A DNA stretch of 64,000 nt from positions 11,141,111-11,205,110 of the forward strand of contig NC_056552.1 of NCBI RefSeq assembly GCF_910596095.1, in the 5' to 3' direction. How positions within the stretch are numbered: the stretch's first letter is position 1; each line of letters begins with the position of its first letter. Of this stretch, positions 1 through 43,650 are shown in pieces. The translations under genes were made by a program, and so were the position numbers. Below the pieces are notes generated by a model. It saw nothing but the letters and a program-made list of their open reading frames with translations, did no database searches and had not been told where the DNA came from. The DNA comes from Thunnus maccoyii. Its lineage: Eukaryota; Chordata; Actinopteri; Scombriformes; Scombridae.

Positions 1-677
1 TCAGCAGGCGACTACTCATCAATTTCAGCCCTCCCTCTGTGGTGATGCCAAAGTCGGATTATCTGAATGACTTGTCTCACAAGCTCCACCATCATTTGAA
101 CAGCAGTGAGTACAAGAATCTTCCCAGGGTGGATGAGAATGATAATTGCAACAGAAGTGCTAATGGTTTGACGTTTAATAACCCACTGGACCAGCTGTCT
201 ACACTTGCTGGCCAGTTGGCTGACCTTCACCCTGAGTCTCAGACTCCTGCATCCCCAGACAGGGAGTCCTTAAAAGATGAGAAGCCCATCCTTATTCAGC
301 AGGTCTCTGGTACACCAGTTGCAGTGTGTTCAAATGGAGTGCAGACATCCCCACCTAAAAAAGAATCTCCCACCTCAGACCACCGGAGCTGCAGTCCTGA
401 GCCTGGCCTCGGCTGTGAGAACAGCATGAACACACTTACTGCGAGTGTTAGCAACAGCCAGCCGAGCACACCCACCCCTGTCCTGACCACACCAGACCAA
501 CACCTTTTGCAAAAATGCCAGCACTGTGAAATTCACTTTTCTGACAATATCCTCTACACCATTCACATGGGTTGCCATGGCTACGAACATCCATTCCGAT
601 GCAACATCTGCGGTCACATGTGCACAGACAAATATGACTTTGCATGTCATTTTGCTCGAGGGCAACATAAAAAGTGA
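1..677 (+). CDS. ikzf5: Ikaros family zinc finger protein 5 (Pegasus), 3' coding end
   Basis: Partial: the reading frame is open from position 3 and ends at TGA 675-677, so the N-terminal zinc fingers lie left of the window. The first residues, SRRLLINFSPPS, match the linker of vertebrate IKZF5 that follows its N-terminal DNA-binding fingers. A low-complexity Ser/Thr/Pro-rich linker follows, containing NPLDQLSTLAGQL, a stretch conserved in the family. The last about 50 residues hold the two C-terminal C2H2 fingers (CQHCEIHF...HMGCH and CNICGHMC...HFARGQH). In the Ikaros family these mediate homo- and heterodimerisation rather than DNA binding. The protein is a nuclear transcriptional regulator. 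The piece seen looks like a single terminal exon, with no break or frameshift. pstk lies downstream on the other strand, tail to tail. Identity rests on the linker and the finger pair and is very secure. Confidence 0.96.
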   Translation, partial: SRRLLINFSPPSVVMPKSDYLNDLSHKLHHHLNSSEYKNLPRVDENDNCNRSANGLTFNNPLDQLSTLAGQLADLHPESQTPASPDRESLKDEKPILIQQVSGTPVAVCSNGVQTSPPKKESPTSDHRSCSPEPGLGCENSMNTLTASVSNSQPSTPTPVLTTPDQHLLQKCQHCEIHFSDNILYTIHMGCHGYEHPFRCNICGHMCTDKYDFACHFARGQHKK

Positions 678-1380
678 TTCCTTGTTACAAAGATGCATAT
701 GCAGTCTTTGATCCTTCTGTATCGGTATATGTACAGCATATAGAGGTGACAGTGATTTACATGCTGTTACTTTTTCATTTTACACTTAATAACTGCACTA
801 TTGTTGCCTTATTGCAGTTCTACATAGCTCATGACTTAAGAGTTCCTTAAGCACAGAAAAATCTTGTAATACAGCATCTCTGCAGTAGAAAAACACAGAG
901 TGTAGTTTGCAGCATTTCATAGTCAGTGTTGGTTAGATCAGTGGCTCTCAAAGTGGGGTCCGGGGACTCCCAGGTGTCCTTGAGGGGGTTCAAGTGGGTC
1001 CCCAGCAAAAAGGGGAATCATTTATTTTCACTATATTTCCATCCATAACTAACACAATGAAAGAATGTATGACTATTTTGGTCATGGGTTTCATAGATTC
1101 TGTAATAAAACATCTAAAAGTAAAAATCTTATCAGATGGGGGACCCTGGGACAAAATCTTATCGAATGGGGGTCTGTGGTCTAATTGTGTCAGTTTAGGG
1201 GTCCTTGACGTGAAACAGTTTGAGAACCACTGACCACTGTCCTTTGTGAATTCAGCTACATGTGTTTGGCATATGTAATCATGGTTTTTGCTTTCCATTG
1301 ATTCACCAGCATTTCACTCAGCTCTTGAAGTAAATCACTATTACATAGGCATCTAGATATAAAACACTTTAAATAAAATA
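678..1380 (+). other. ikzf5 3' UTR and 3' flank
   Basis: This AT-rich stretch follows the ikzf5 stop codon. Candidate polyadenylation signal AATAAA is at 1372-1377. A hAT-like MITE is inserted at 939-1232 and would be part of the 3' UTR if that signal is used. The UTR end is inferred, not seen. Confidence 0.5.
939..1232. mobile_element. hAT-like non-autonomous element (MITE)
   Basis: The stretch begins CAGTGGCTCTCAAA and ends TTTGAGAACCACTG, which is an inverted repeat of the start with one mismatch. CAGTGGTTCTCAA-type ends are typical of hAT/Charlie-like non-autonomous transposons in vertebrates. The element is 294 bp with no coding capacity. The 8-bp flanks (931-938 and 1233-1240) do not match, so no target-site duplication is preserved. 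Confidence 0.7.
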
Positions 1381-1828
1381 CCACTTAACAGTATTTAACA
1401 CTGAACATCATGAGCTCACCAGCTTGGTATGTTTTTGAAAAAACTGAAGCCGATGTTTGGAGACTGACAGCCAAACTGGCTCATTTTCTGTTCAAAACAT
1501 TTAGTTTGTGTCCAGCCTTACCCACAATCCTGCTCTCTGTCCTGATATTTATTTATACCTCCCATCATAGACTGCAGAAGGTGTTGCCCAAATCAGTTAG
1601 TAATATTTCAGAAGGATTTCAATAGCGCTCTTTTTTTGGTACTAATTTATACCATTGAAACTTTTTTCTACAAATATTTATACATTGTCTTGAGTAGTTT
1701 TTGTGGTACTGTGTAAACCAATTTTCACTGTAGCAACTTCTTTGTATTGTAGCTGATGTTGAGACACTGTAAAGGTGCAAGGTGACCCTCAGATTGTTAG
1801 GTATAATGTTACTTTTTTTTTTGGATGC
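1381..1828. other. Intergenic, no gene seen
   Basis: AT-rich sequence between the ikzf5 3' UTR and a SINE. The 71-residue open frame at 1410-1625 resembles nothing I recognise and has no splice or domain support. Confidence 0.4.
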
Positions 1829-2125
1829 AGCACGGTGGTGTCGTGATTAGCACGGTTGTCTCACAGCGAGAGGACTCTGGGATCCAGCACACCTGTGTGG
1901 AATTTGCATGTTCTCCCCGTGCCTGCATGAGTTCCTTCGGCTTCCTCCCACAGACCAAAAACATGCAGGTTAGGTTAATCGGTGACTCTAAATTGCCCAT
2001 AGGTGTTAATGTTAGTGTGAATGGTTGTGTAATTGACTGGCGACACCACCTCTCACCTATTGTCAGCTGAGAGTGGCTTCAGCTCCCCTGTGATCCTCTA
2101 GAGGATGAGCAGTAAAGAAAAATAA
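1829..2125 (+). mobile_element. DANA-type tRNA-derived SINE
   Basis: It starts with GCACGGTGGTGTCGTGATTAGCAC, the degenerate A-box head common to many teleost SINEs. It then runs through CTCACAGCGAGAGG, the internal GGAATTTGCATGTTCTCCCCG and TTCCTCCCACAGACCAAAAACATGC blocks, and ends in a GGATGAGCAGTAAAGAAAAATAAA tail. The same head and body are seen in the copy at 22838-23160. It is decayed and has no coding capacity. Confidence 0.75.
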
Positions 2126-2553
2126 AATGGAACTAGTTTTTTATTTTGTTTAAGTCTTGGTCTAAAGTAAAGACTTATTGCCTTGAGTGAAATCTTCAGT
2201 ATATTATGTATTCTGGCAAAAAACATTAAAATGTTACCTGATTAACATTTTACACCACATTTGGTGAAACCATGTAGATGACTTCTAGTGTATCACCTTA
2301 TCTTGAGTTTGAGAAATTAGTTGTGAGGAAACTCTGGTTTTCAAAAAATATTTAAAGTTTTAATTACAAAGTGAAATGATAAAATGATATATATATTACA
2401 TTCAAGTGTTTGTTTCATGTAGCCCCACAAAGGTCCCACTAACTGAAGAACATATGATCAGCAGCAAAAACAGAAAAATAAATCAAATACAATTTACTTT
2501 ATCACAGTTTCACTTGTGACCTTTTATGTGATTAAATTTACCATTGTCAAAAC
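2126..2553. other. Convergent 3' flanks of ikzf5 and pstk
   Basis: AT-rich sequence that should contain the pstk 3' UTR on the minus strand. No gene, repeat family or RNA is recognised. Confidence 0.4.
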
Positions 2554-5172
2554 TCAAGAATTGTCATTTATGATTCTCAACAAGAGTTCCTTTTTTTCAC
2601 TGTCAAAAACATCCACTGCTCTTTTCACCACACGTTCCACATCGATGTCCTCTTCTTGATTGAAAGGCACTTCCTGTAGGAACTGTTTCCGCAGGTTGTG
2701 AAGAAATCTCGCTTTGGATTCGTTCAGCTGAGTGGCCAAGGACCTCATATAATCAGGGCGAACTTGACTTTCTGAAGTTTAGATAACAAAATGATTGTTA
2801 TGCAGGGCTATAAATGACAAATGCAAAATATTAAGTGTGTAATATTAATGTTGCACACTACTGACCTCTGGCAGTCTTCATCGCTTCAGAGATCAGGCGT
2901 CGACAGGTCTTGTCTGCCTGGTGAACCACACTAGCGGCACATTTCTGGCGGTCAGCCTCCTGCACAGAATGGGACAAAAAAAAAGCAAATAATTCTCCAT
3001 TTATATAGCTGTAAATTTAAATTGGACTATCATATGCTTGAGGGGAGCTACATCGACACACCTTTTGTTCCGTGTTGTCCTCAACCGGGCTCAGCGGGTT
3101 GCTCAGTGCAGAGGAGATCAACTCCATCACCCTCTGGCTGAGAACAAGCCACACAGGAAGAGAGGCAACAAATTAATACCAGTTTATGGACTTGAAGTAA
3201 TTCACTAGAAAGACTTGCTTATTGTGCTGCCTTACATGTCATTTTTGGAAACACTGTCTGTAGTGTTGAGTAAAATGCTGTTTGTCTCCCATGAGTTTTT
3301 CTGTGGATTTGGAGACTCTAAACGCTTTGTCATCTCCAATATCACCTCAGTGGGAATGGGCTCAGACCTGCTCTGGTTTCTGCTGATGCATGACTCCAAA
3401 TTGCACTGCAGATACACCTGGCAAAAGCCCAGCGAATCTGCAACAACAATTGACCATTTCATTCAACCAAAGCACCAACATTTAAAGGGCATAATGATGG
3501 TTTTACATATAATAGCCCATAAGAAATGACTGATTTTCCAAAAAGGACCAAAAATGTTTAAACTGATTGCTTGTCACCTAGACTGCCATGGTTTCAGTTT
3601 ATGTAAGTGGTCTAAAAACATTTACTTGCAGAGACATTAAACTTGTTTGATATATGTAATTCTTCACAGCAGTTGAGTCACCTTTAATTTTGTCAAAGTA
3701 TGTGTTCTTACAGGAAGGTTTGCAGTGTTAAATCAATATAAAAGTTGACAGAATGCTTACATAATTGTAAGCAGTTCTCTAAAGTATACAAGATTTGTAC
3801 TTAATGGGCAGAAACATGCAAGACCACCACTATGCTCCTTTATGAACATTCAGATAAGGGGCCTATGATCTACACAGAAAACTTACACTTTCTTGCAAGT
3901 TGGAAAACTTCATATCTCATGCTTGGATAGTAGAAGTTGTCATCTAGTAGAAACACGAGTGGTGCCCTGTCAGCCTGAGAGCGCTCTGAAGTTTCCGGCT
4001 CCAGCAGAGCTTGGATGCATCTTTCCCATGCAGCACTGTTGATCTGACAACTGCTAGGTAGCATCGCCAACACTTCAGGCTTCTTCAAGAACTGCTCAAT
4101 ACACTGCAACACTGCCTGTCTGTGCAACTTCCATTCAGTGTGCTAGAAAGGTAAAAAAAAAACAAAAAAAACAATTAATGTTTGAGGAGACTTTTTTTTA
4201 ACACATGCTGAAAATATGAAACTGAATTTAAATTGTCATGGTATATTTAATATGAGCCCATAACATAGAAACTAAAATAGGCAAAAGGGCTTATAATGTC
4301 TCTAGTGAATATTTGTGCCTCTAATGTACATTTCCTCTTCAACATTTCAAATGGTGCCCCTAAAGTATTCCTCTTATACTACGAAATGTTTTGCTGCAAA
4401 ATCTATATGTTATTCTCACAATTATTGTTAATATTACTGTCCATGTGATAAAGATAGTATTGATGGCTACTTTAAGGGCAGGGACTCTGATCAGAGAGTA
4501 GGGCAAAGAGATTCAATCCAAATAAACGATCACTCCTTGGGCAAATACGGGTCATGGATGAGCACAAGTGTTTGGGTGTGTATATGGGTGTGGGTGTGTG
4601 TGTACTTCTAAAGAAAGCAGATTAAATAAAAATACAGTATTAGTCTTCAATAACATACAAGTCCATATATACATTACTTAATTACACAAGTTATTAATAT
4701 TAGTCTTTAATAGTTAAATGAAATAGACTGGTTAAATTAAATTTGAACATTCTGGTCTATACATGAAATAAATTAGTGTTATCTTTATTACAATCATTGG
4801 ACATACACTACAACTCTATTACTGGTCAGAGAAGTGCTCAGTCCACACAATATTATACATTTTATTGTGCTATTCTGCTAATTTGCTCTGTTACAAGACT
4901 GCACTTTTGTTGATAGTACTATATATCTAGTAAGTCAACCCATCCGTCTTTACCATTTCTTGCAGTTTGGCATCTTCGCCTGACACTGTGGCATGAAACG
5001 CATGCTCGGGGATCAGGTCATCATAGGACACCACAGTGGACCTCCACCCTTGCTGTGCAGCGGTGATGCAGACCGTGCGGGAAAGCGTGGACTTCCCGGC
5101 TGCAGGCAGCCCGCAGAGGACACACAGACAGGCCGGAGCCCGGCCGACACTCCCAGCCCGCTCCGCTGCCAT
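2554..5172 (-). CDS. pstk: L-seryl-tRNA(Sec) kinase (phosphoseryl-tRNA kinase), complete
   Basis: PSTK phosphorylates Ser-tRNA(Sec) to phosphoseryl-tRNA(Sec), the step before SepSecS makes selenocysteinyl-tRNA; it acts in the cytosol. Six exons read on the minus strand: 5172-4954, 4142-3887, 3437-3236, 3137-3062, 2959-2866, 2771-2554. All introns are GT-AG. The phases close to 1065 bp, or 354 residues, against 348 recalled for human. The start ATG is the first in frame and sits in the GC-rich promoter. The P-loop is GLPAAGKST at residues 21-29. The LLDDNFYYPSMRYEVFQLARK block at about 138 is the second family signature, and SLGFCQVYLQC and ESPNPQKNSWE follow in the usual order. The helical C-terminal part, which contacts the tRNA in this family, ends at TGA 2556-2554. 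No broken exon is seen. Tail to tail with ikzf5, as near human IKZF5/PSTK. Confidence 0.96.
4567..4602. repeat. Impure (TG)n microsatellite in pstk intron 1
   Basis: GTGT-rich tract interrupted by GGG and ATAT units. Simple repeat with no further structure. Confidence 0.7.
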
Positions 5173-5300
5173 GTAGGTTACAACCAGACAGCCCCGATCT
5201 GCTTTTCACATGTTGTTATAGCTTACAGCTGACTTCCGCGTCACAACGGAAAAAAAGCTACTTCCGGCCAAATCCTTTCTAAGTAAAAGACCACCCGGTG
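5173..5300 (-). promoter_or_regulatory. pstk promoter / 5' UTR region
   Basis: The sequence just upstream of the pstk ATG is relatively rich in GC and CpG. It holds two ETS/GABPA-type sites reading CCGGAAGT and GCGGAAGT on the minus strand (plus-strand ACTTCCGG and ACTTCCGC, near 5261 and 5231). Such paired ETS sites are usual in TATA-less promoters of housekeeping genes. The start site itself is not visible. Confidence 0.45.
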
Positions 5301-6100
5301 AATCATGGCGAGCAAAGAGCAGAAACAATAAAACTCAGGAGGTTTTAGGCTAACCTTCTCCTCACACCTACAAATGGAGTGACAGGAGAAATGCAAATAG
5401 CAGGCCATTCCGGGAGAAATTTCTTCTCTATTGAAACTCAGGCCATGTAGAGATGGAGTTAATCTAATTTAGGTTTGGACATGGATGTATTAGAAGAGCT
5501 GGATAAAGGACCGAAAATGGCGCCTATTTAGTCCAATAACAGAATAGAAAAATAATTGTTCACCTGGTGCTCTTATTATACAATTATTATTAATGTATGT
5601 TTCTCATCTATTTTCATTTAAAGTAAAAATCTAGGAAGGAAAATCACTCTTTGGTTGAACTTTTCACAACTCATGGCTGCACTAGACCTGTGATTAGGGG
5701 TTAAAAGTAGACACAGACAGGCCAAAAAGGTTGGGAACCACTGGCTCTCAGGGTTTTTTGTTGTCCTACTATAACATATGAAAACTATCATCTGACTGGA
5801 AAGGCAATTACTCATTCCCCACGATACATGGTTATGTCTGAAAGTATGAATGATAATTTAATTTTTATTATGTGGAGGGCAGTAATAAACCATTCAAGTG
5901 TCTAAACTTCCAAAATATAAGGAAAAAGGAGCAGAAGCAAGGCAAGAGTATTTCACTTCAGGGTCATGTCCATAATTCTTTGAACAACTCCTCGCTTCAT
6001 GTTAATTTCTGACACCTACATAATTCTAGTGTGTGAGTCTCATGTACAATTATTACTACATTTCCAAATGAAACTTTTACATAAAAAAAACTTGAAAGTA
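5301..6100. other. Intergenic between pstk promoter and adam9 3' end
   Basis: AT-rich and gene-free. It holds one hAT-type fragment (5655-5743). Nothing else is recognised; short open frames here lack domain or splice support. Confidence 0.45.
5655..5743 (-). mobile_element. hAT-type MITE terminal fragment
   Basis: It ends GGCCAAAAAGGTTGGGAACCACTG, which read in reverse is a CAGTGGTTCCCAACCTTTTT terminus, common for hAT non-autonomous elements. The other end is lost. Confidence 0.5.
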
Positions 6101-6463
6101 ATTGTCTGATAGTTTTTTATTACAATTAACATTCATGAAATATTCACAAAATCATTAAAATATTTTGAAAACAAAAAACCCTAAACAACATAAAATACAA
6201 AAGATTTGGTGATATTTTTTTACATTTGATGTGCATGTATTTCCAATGAGTTACAAACAGGAATTTCATTTATAAAAACATACATTCCAATAAATATTTA
6301 CACGTGTACCAGCCTCGTCAACCACCTGGTTAATGCAGTTGACCACATATAGGTCTGGCGACAATTTACAGTGAGTCTATCACAGTATTTTAAAATCATC
6401 TCTTCATTTAGTTAACTCCATACATTCACAATACAACTGACAATATTTAGTATAAAAAGAGAA
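6101..6463 (-). other. adam9 3' UTR
   Basis: Very AT-rich sequence below the adam9 stop codon on the minus strand. A candidate AATAAA polyadenylation signal reads on the minus strand at 6121-6116. The UTR extent is inferred. Confidence 0.5.
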
Positions 6464-15783
<9,320 letters not shown>

Positions 15784-16297
15784 GATGCTAGTTAAGGTGT
15801 CTTGCTTATGTCCCCATTGAGCCTTCGGTAAGTCAGTGATGAATTATTTCAGGGCTTCTTTCCTTCCTTCTCTCTGCTAGTCATGTGCGTCAGGGGTGTG
15901 GCTAACGACAGGTGAGCTATGTGGCTTCGCAACACAAACAAAATGCAACGGTACACTAACAAAACTAAAGTGAGTGGATATCCCCAGATCCTTAACTCAT
16001 GTAACGGTGCGAGCTTCACTTTCTGTCTCAACTGAGTTTCTGTATCATGATATTCTTCAGTTCATTGGCATTATAATTGTAAAGAAACACAAAAGTCTAC
16101 AACAAAATGATTTGGTTTTGGTGCCTAAATCAAATATTCTGTAAAACAACAGCAAAAAATTATATTTTTTTGTGAATTAAGAAGTTTTGGCTTTTTGCTT
16201 TATTGACAGGGGCGTCACTAGAGATTTATGGATAGGGGGGCTAAGCCTTTACTTTTTAAATGGCCCCAAAATGTGTGTTTGTAATGAATTTTGCAAT
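15784..16297. promoter_or_regulatory. adam9 5' region
   Basis: Upstream of the adam9 ATG (CAT at 15781-15783 on the plus strand). The adam9 transcription start must lie here or slightly beyond, but I see no TATA box or clear core motif. A short AGGGGCGTCACTAG-type repeat fragment sits near 16208-16260. Confidence 0.35.
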
Positions 16298-17009
16298 TAG
16301 GGATGTGCAGAGGGGCCAGTATTTGTATTCGTATCTGCATTTGTTGAGGCAGCAAATTTATTTGTATTTGTATTCAAATAAAAGTGTTTTTATCACACTT
16401 CATTTTAGAAAATTAAAGTGTTACAATTAGTGTTCATGAATAAACTATCTTACGAAGGAGGTCCCCACACCGAGTCTCGAACTGGAGTCTCCCAGATCAC
16501 AGATGACTGCGCTGACTACTGAACTAAAACTTCACTCTTTGCCTCATTGCAGACAGACCTCTACCTATTTATACACCAATAACACAGAGACAGCACAGTG
16601 TGCAATTATTGCTTTGCAATTTTCGTTTATTGCCTATTTTTTTACAACTTAACTTTCTGGAAAGGAGAAGGTGAACAACAGGTTAAGGACAGTCCCTTGG
16701 GAGCACTTTGCATGTGTCAGTAGCTAAGTTTTATCTCTGAGGAACAGCCCCAACTCCAGGAGTGATGTCCACATTAGGAAATGTGTGTCATGCAGCAGGT
16801 GGATGTGACTCCCCTTGTTGAGACCTGCTGATAGACGTAACAGCTGAGCAGAGGAGATAGCGATGTAATTGACCTGAGCGCTGGTATTTGACATCTTTTT
16901 TTTTTTCTTTCCAAAAATTTTAAAAATATTTGTATGAAACAAATATTCTTAAAAAATCCATTATTTGTGCTTTGCCAAATAACATATTTGTATTCAGGCA
17001 CACCCCTAG
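16298..17009. mobile_element. Composite repeat with TAGGGRTGTGC-like ends and a tRNA-like segment
   Basis: The left end reads TTAGGGATGTGCAGAGG and is followed by repeated TATTTGTATTC motifs. The right end reads TATTTGTATTCAGGCACACCCCTAG, which in reverse starts CTAGGGGTGTGCCTGAATAC. The two ends are therefore an imperfect inverted pair. Inside, a minus-strand tRNA-like segment (about 16470-16530) has both pol III boxes. There is no transposase. Probably a MITE with a SINE-like insertion or origin; the family is not named with confidence. Confidence 0.5.
16470..16530 (-). repeat. tRNA-like pol III A/B-box segment
   Basis: On the minus strand, TAGTTCAGTAG (16526-16516) fits the A-box consensus TRGYNNARNNG and GTTCGAGAC (16482-16474) fits the B-box GWTCRANNC. 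They are about 33 nt apart, as in tRNAs and tRNA-derived SINEs. It does not fold as an obvious complete tRNA, so it is called a tRNA-derived repeat, not a tRNA gene. Confidence 0.5.
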
Positions 17010-18179
17010 TAGCAATAGGTGTAAAATCAATCAAAAATATGTCTATTTGGTCAAGTTGGCAAAGTAGATCTAGCTCTTCATAGTTTGTATCAGGCATGAG
17101 TCTAATATGACTTAAATGCTATCCACTTACAAAAGGGAAAGCAAGATAAAGCCAAGGTATTGAAAACAAGGAATACTATCTCCTCTCTCTTATATAAGTT
17201 GCAGATCCTAAGTATGTTATCCATACACAGACTGATGTTTGATGTGTGAACCCCTAAAACTAAAAATGCCATAAAATCATTTAGGCCAGTTTATGCCTAG
17301 TATGAGTAATATGTCATAAAATTCAGTATTAATTTTAACTGCAAGCTTAAACAACCTCCATCAGCCCTGTCGGTCTCCTCCATCTTCCTTCTCTCCCTCT
17401 CCTTGCCTGTTTTTTGTAACATGTCTTTTTTAAAAGAAATTTCGTATATCTGCAGTTCGAGGAATTGGGGGATATGAAATTGTGTTATGACCAACACAAT
17501 GTGACCTTTTCCCCTTACACACGTGCTATTTTCAAAGTCTGATTTTGGTGTGAAAGTCTGATGTAGGGAGTTCCCAGCTGCGCCTTCACCTCAAGGAAAG
17601 TACGTTGGTCAGTCAGTTTTTCGTGTAGTCAGGGCTTGTAGTCTCTGACAGCATAAGTAGTATGAAGATGTGGTTTTGAGTTCAGTTTGAACATGGAACT
17701 TTCGTTTCCCCAACCCACACATCGACCCATGAGCCCACAGCATGAATGTTTACTGTTGCCACGCCAATGCTGGTTCGGTAGCTAACGTTAGCTTAGCGTA
17801 ATCTACATATTAACAATGAACAATAAATAAAGAGTAAGTGAAAATACAAGCCACCGCTTTAGAGAACTGAACGTCGCCCACAAGCATCATCGTGCCTTTC
17901 ATACTCAAACAGAATACGAAAGTGTGAGCTACATAATATACATAGAACAAATAAACACACACTATCTCACTGTATGACATCAACACAAAACAACGAATAC
18001 ACGTTACTTATCGCTGATTATTTAAAAAACAAAACAAAAAACAAACAAAAAAACAGCTCATAGAAAGACTGCGTGCTCTTACTTTGAAAGCGGAAATGAC
18101 ACCATCAGCAGGCCATCACTTGCTATCCGAAAATGACCCAGAGTGATACTCGGACTGCATGGATATATAATAAGAGTTT
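17010..18179. other. Intergenic, between adam9 and parg
   Basis: AT-rich, no gene. An A-rich AAAACAAAACAAAA run lies near 18026-18054. No recognised RNA or conserved protein frame. Confidence 0.4.
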
Positions 18180-18387
18180 ATGATACATCCATATCGGACT
18201 GGTGGAAAGTTTGTTTCAAAACTCCCTGTGTGTAAAAAGCAAATCCACACGCGTAGAACTGAGATCCACAAATGTTTTTTCGATTCACAAATAAAAACTG
18301 AGTTCACAAATGCCTGTTGGAAAGTTGTAAATGTTAGGAAGATATTCACAAATGCTTTTCATTTTATTTGTAGATTAATTTAATGTA

Positions 18388-18448
<61 letters not shown>

Positions 18449-18600
18449 TATTTGTGGAATTTGTTTGTGTATTTGCAGCGCAAAATATTGATGATGTGCG
18501 TTTACAAATCTTTTTTTGTGGAAGGTGTTTGTATTAAAGATTACACATTTATACACAGATTGTCGATCTGTTCACACAAATAATTATGGAACAAATCTCA
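18180..18600. repeat. CACAAAT-rich arms around a (TA)n core
   Basis: The left arm repeats CACAAAT four times (for example near 18269 and 18285). The right arm repeats the complement ATTTGTG/TTTGTG, and a long (TA)n lies between them. The layout suggests an old inverted-repeat element expanded at its centre. Family unknown. Confidence 0.45.
18391..18445. repeat. (TA)n microsatellite
   Basis: Uninterrupted alternating AT for about 55 bp. Likely length-polymorphic and cruciform-prone. Confidence 0.9.
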
Positions 18601-18619
18601 ATCCATACAAAAATTGTTT

Positions 18620-19361
18620 GGGTCTTTGTTGCTTTTCAGGATCAAAGGTGCTCGAGACGTGGAAATATCGCGTTATCTTGTCGTCGTTACGTGACTCCCG
18701 CGAGGAAGTGATTTGACGTTGAACCAAACAGCGGTATTTACATTTTAGCCAGAAGTAGCTCGTTTAAAGTTGCACTTTGCGTATTAAGCTTCAGTAAAGT
18801 ACAACAGATGTTCTCAAATTGTAATTTGAAGCTCTTTCTATTAGACAACTGTGACATACAATAGTTGTTTGACAAACCAGGTTCTTTTTTGGTCGGCACG
18901 GTGATGCCCAAAGCTGGTTAGCATATAAGCTAACTAGGTTAGCTACGTTTGGCTGACAGTATTTTCTAGAGGGTCTGTCAACCTACTGTTGGACAACAAC
19001 TAGCGTACATTACGACATAAGTCAAAAGTCTGAATAATAAAATACAAAACATTCTCATACATCATTAGGTACTTAGTTAATTAATTACTTAATTTAGTCA
19101 CATAGCAACACGGGTAGTTATGTTCCTAACCAAAGCACCGGTGTGTGCTTTCTTGCAATAGATTGTGTTATGTATGGCTGTATACCATATATTGAGATTT
19201 GCTCACCTGTTGAAGAAAGGACTGCCCCAGAAACAAATCTGGACAAGACGAAATAACACCTCCCTTGTGGTGTCAGCGCAGGTTGTATTGTGAGTATACA
19301 CGGTTTGTCATGTTTAAACTGTCTCAAAAGGGCATGTCTCATGTGTTGCCTTCTTCTGTAG
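18620..19361 (+). promoter_or_regulatory. parg 5' region (promoter, non-coding exon and intron 1, inferred)
   Basis: The first coding exon of parg begins right after a splice acceptor (TTCTTCTGTAG at 19351-19361), so a non-coding exon must lie upstream. The most promoter-like stretch is about 18650-18725. It is CpG-containing and holds TACGTGAC, CCCGCGAGG and GAGGAAGTG (an ETS-type core). The exact start and the exon 1 donor are not determined. Confidence 0.4.
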
Positions 19362-19362
19362 A

Positions 19363-42905
<23,543 letters not shown>

Positions 42906-43650
42906 GGTCAGGTGGCCGATGAGTCACTGTGCCTCGCCTTCGGAAAACGAAACACTTACCGAATTAAAACATTCTCAGTCTGCCTTTATAGCTTTATTTT
43001 TATCTTTTTTTTTTTGGACAGACTTTTAATTAATAGTGGTGGATCTAACAAATAACGTCTGGCAGCCAAAAATGACAATCTGGCATGCAGATCCTTTCGA
43101 AAGCAACTGAACTGCAGGGGGTGATTAGTTATGACCTTGTCTGGCGCTGCAGTCCAAACTGTGTTCATTTTGCCGCTGCTGGTAATATGCCGATGGACTG
43201 AGCTTCAATACGATGCAATTGTGATTTTAATGGTGAAGCAAAGGTTGCCATCCATCTTCTGGGTTTGTCATTGTTGCCTTTTTTTACACCCACACATATC
43301 CAGCTTAATTGAATTGGCTGCCAGAAATCAAGTTAAAGGAAAAGAATAACAAGAACGGGGTTTAGAAAGCTTGGAGCGCTCTCAGGAAAAGGGTTTGATT
43401 TAAAGAGCAGCCTAGATCTTTAGGAAATAATCTTGAGTCCATGAATACATTTTTTTGGGGTTCTTGCTGTATGTGGTGGGTTTTCCAATGAATCCAGTTC
43501 CACTTAAAATATTGATTTGATTTGTTTGTTTCTGTATTTTACAGTTACAGCCTTACTGTTGTATAGCTACACATGAATGAAAATGAAGGAATCTTCTGAC
43601 AGATTTTGTTTTTCAAACAGCCTGAATAAAATAATAAAATCAATAAAAAA
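42906..43650 (+). other. parg 3' UTR
   Basis: Follows the parg stop (TAA 42903-42905). AATAAA-type polyadenylation signals cluster at 43625-43648 (AATAAAATAATAAAATCAATAAAA), a likely transcript end. Confidence 0.55.

Noticed and set aside
16470-16530. Functional tRNA gene
   Set aside because: Both pol III boxes are present, but I cannot build a proper acceptor stem and anticodon arm, and it sits inside a repeat.
18391-18445. CRISPR or other structured array
   Set aside because: The tract is a plain dinucleotide microsatellite, and the host is a vertebrate.
18383-18583. Open frame rich in Tyr-Ile repeats
   Set aside because: Translation of the (TA)n microsatellite.
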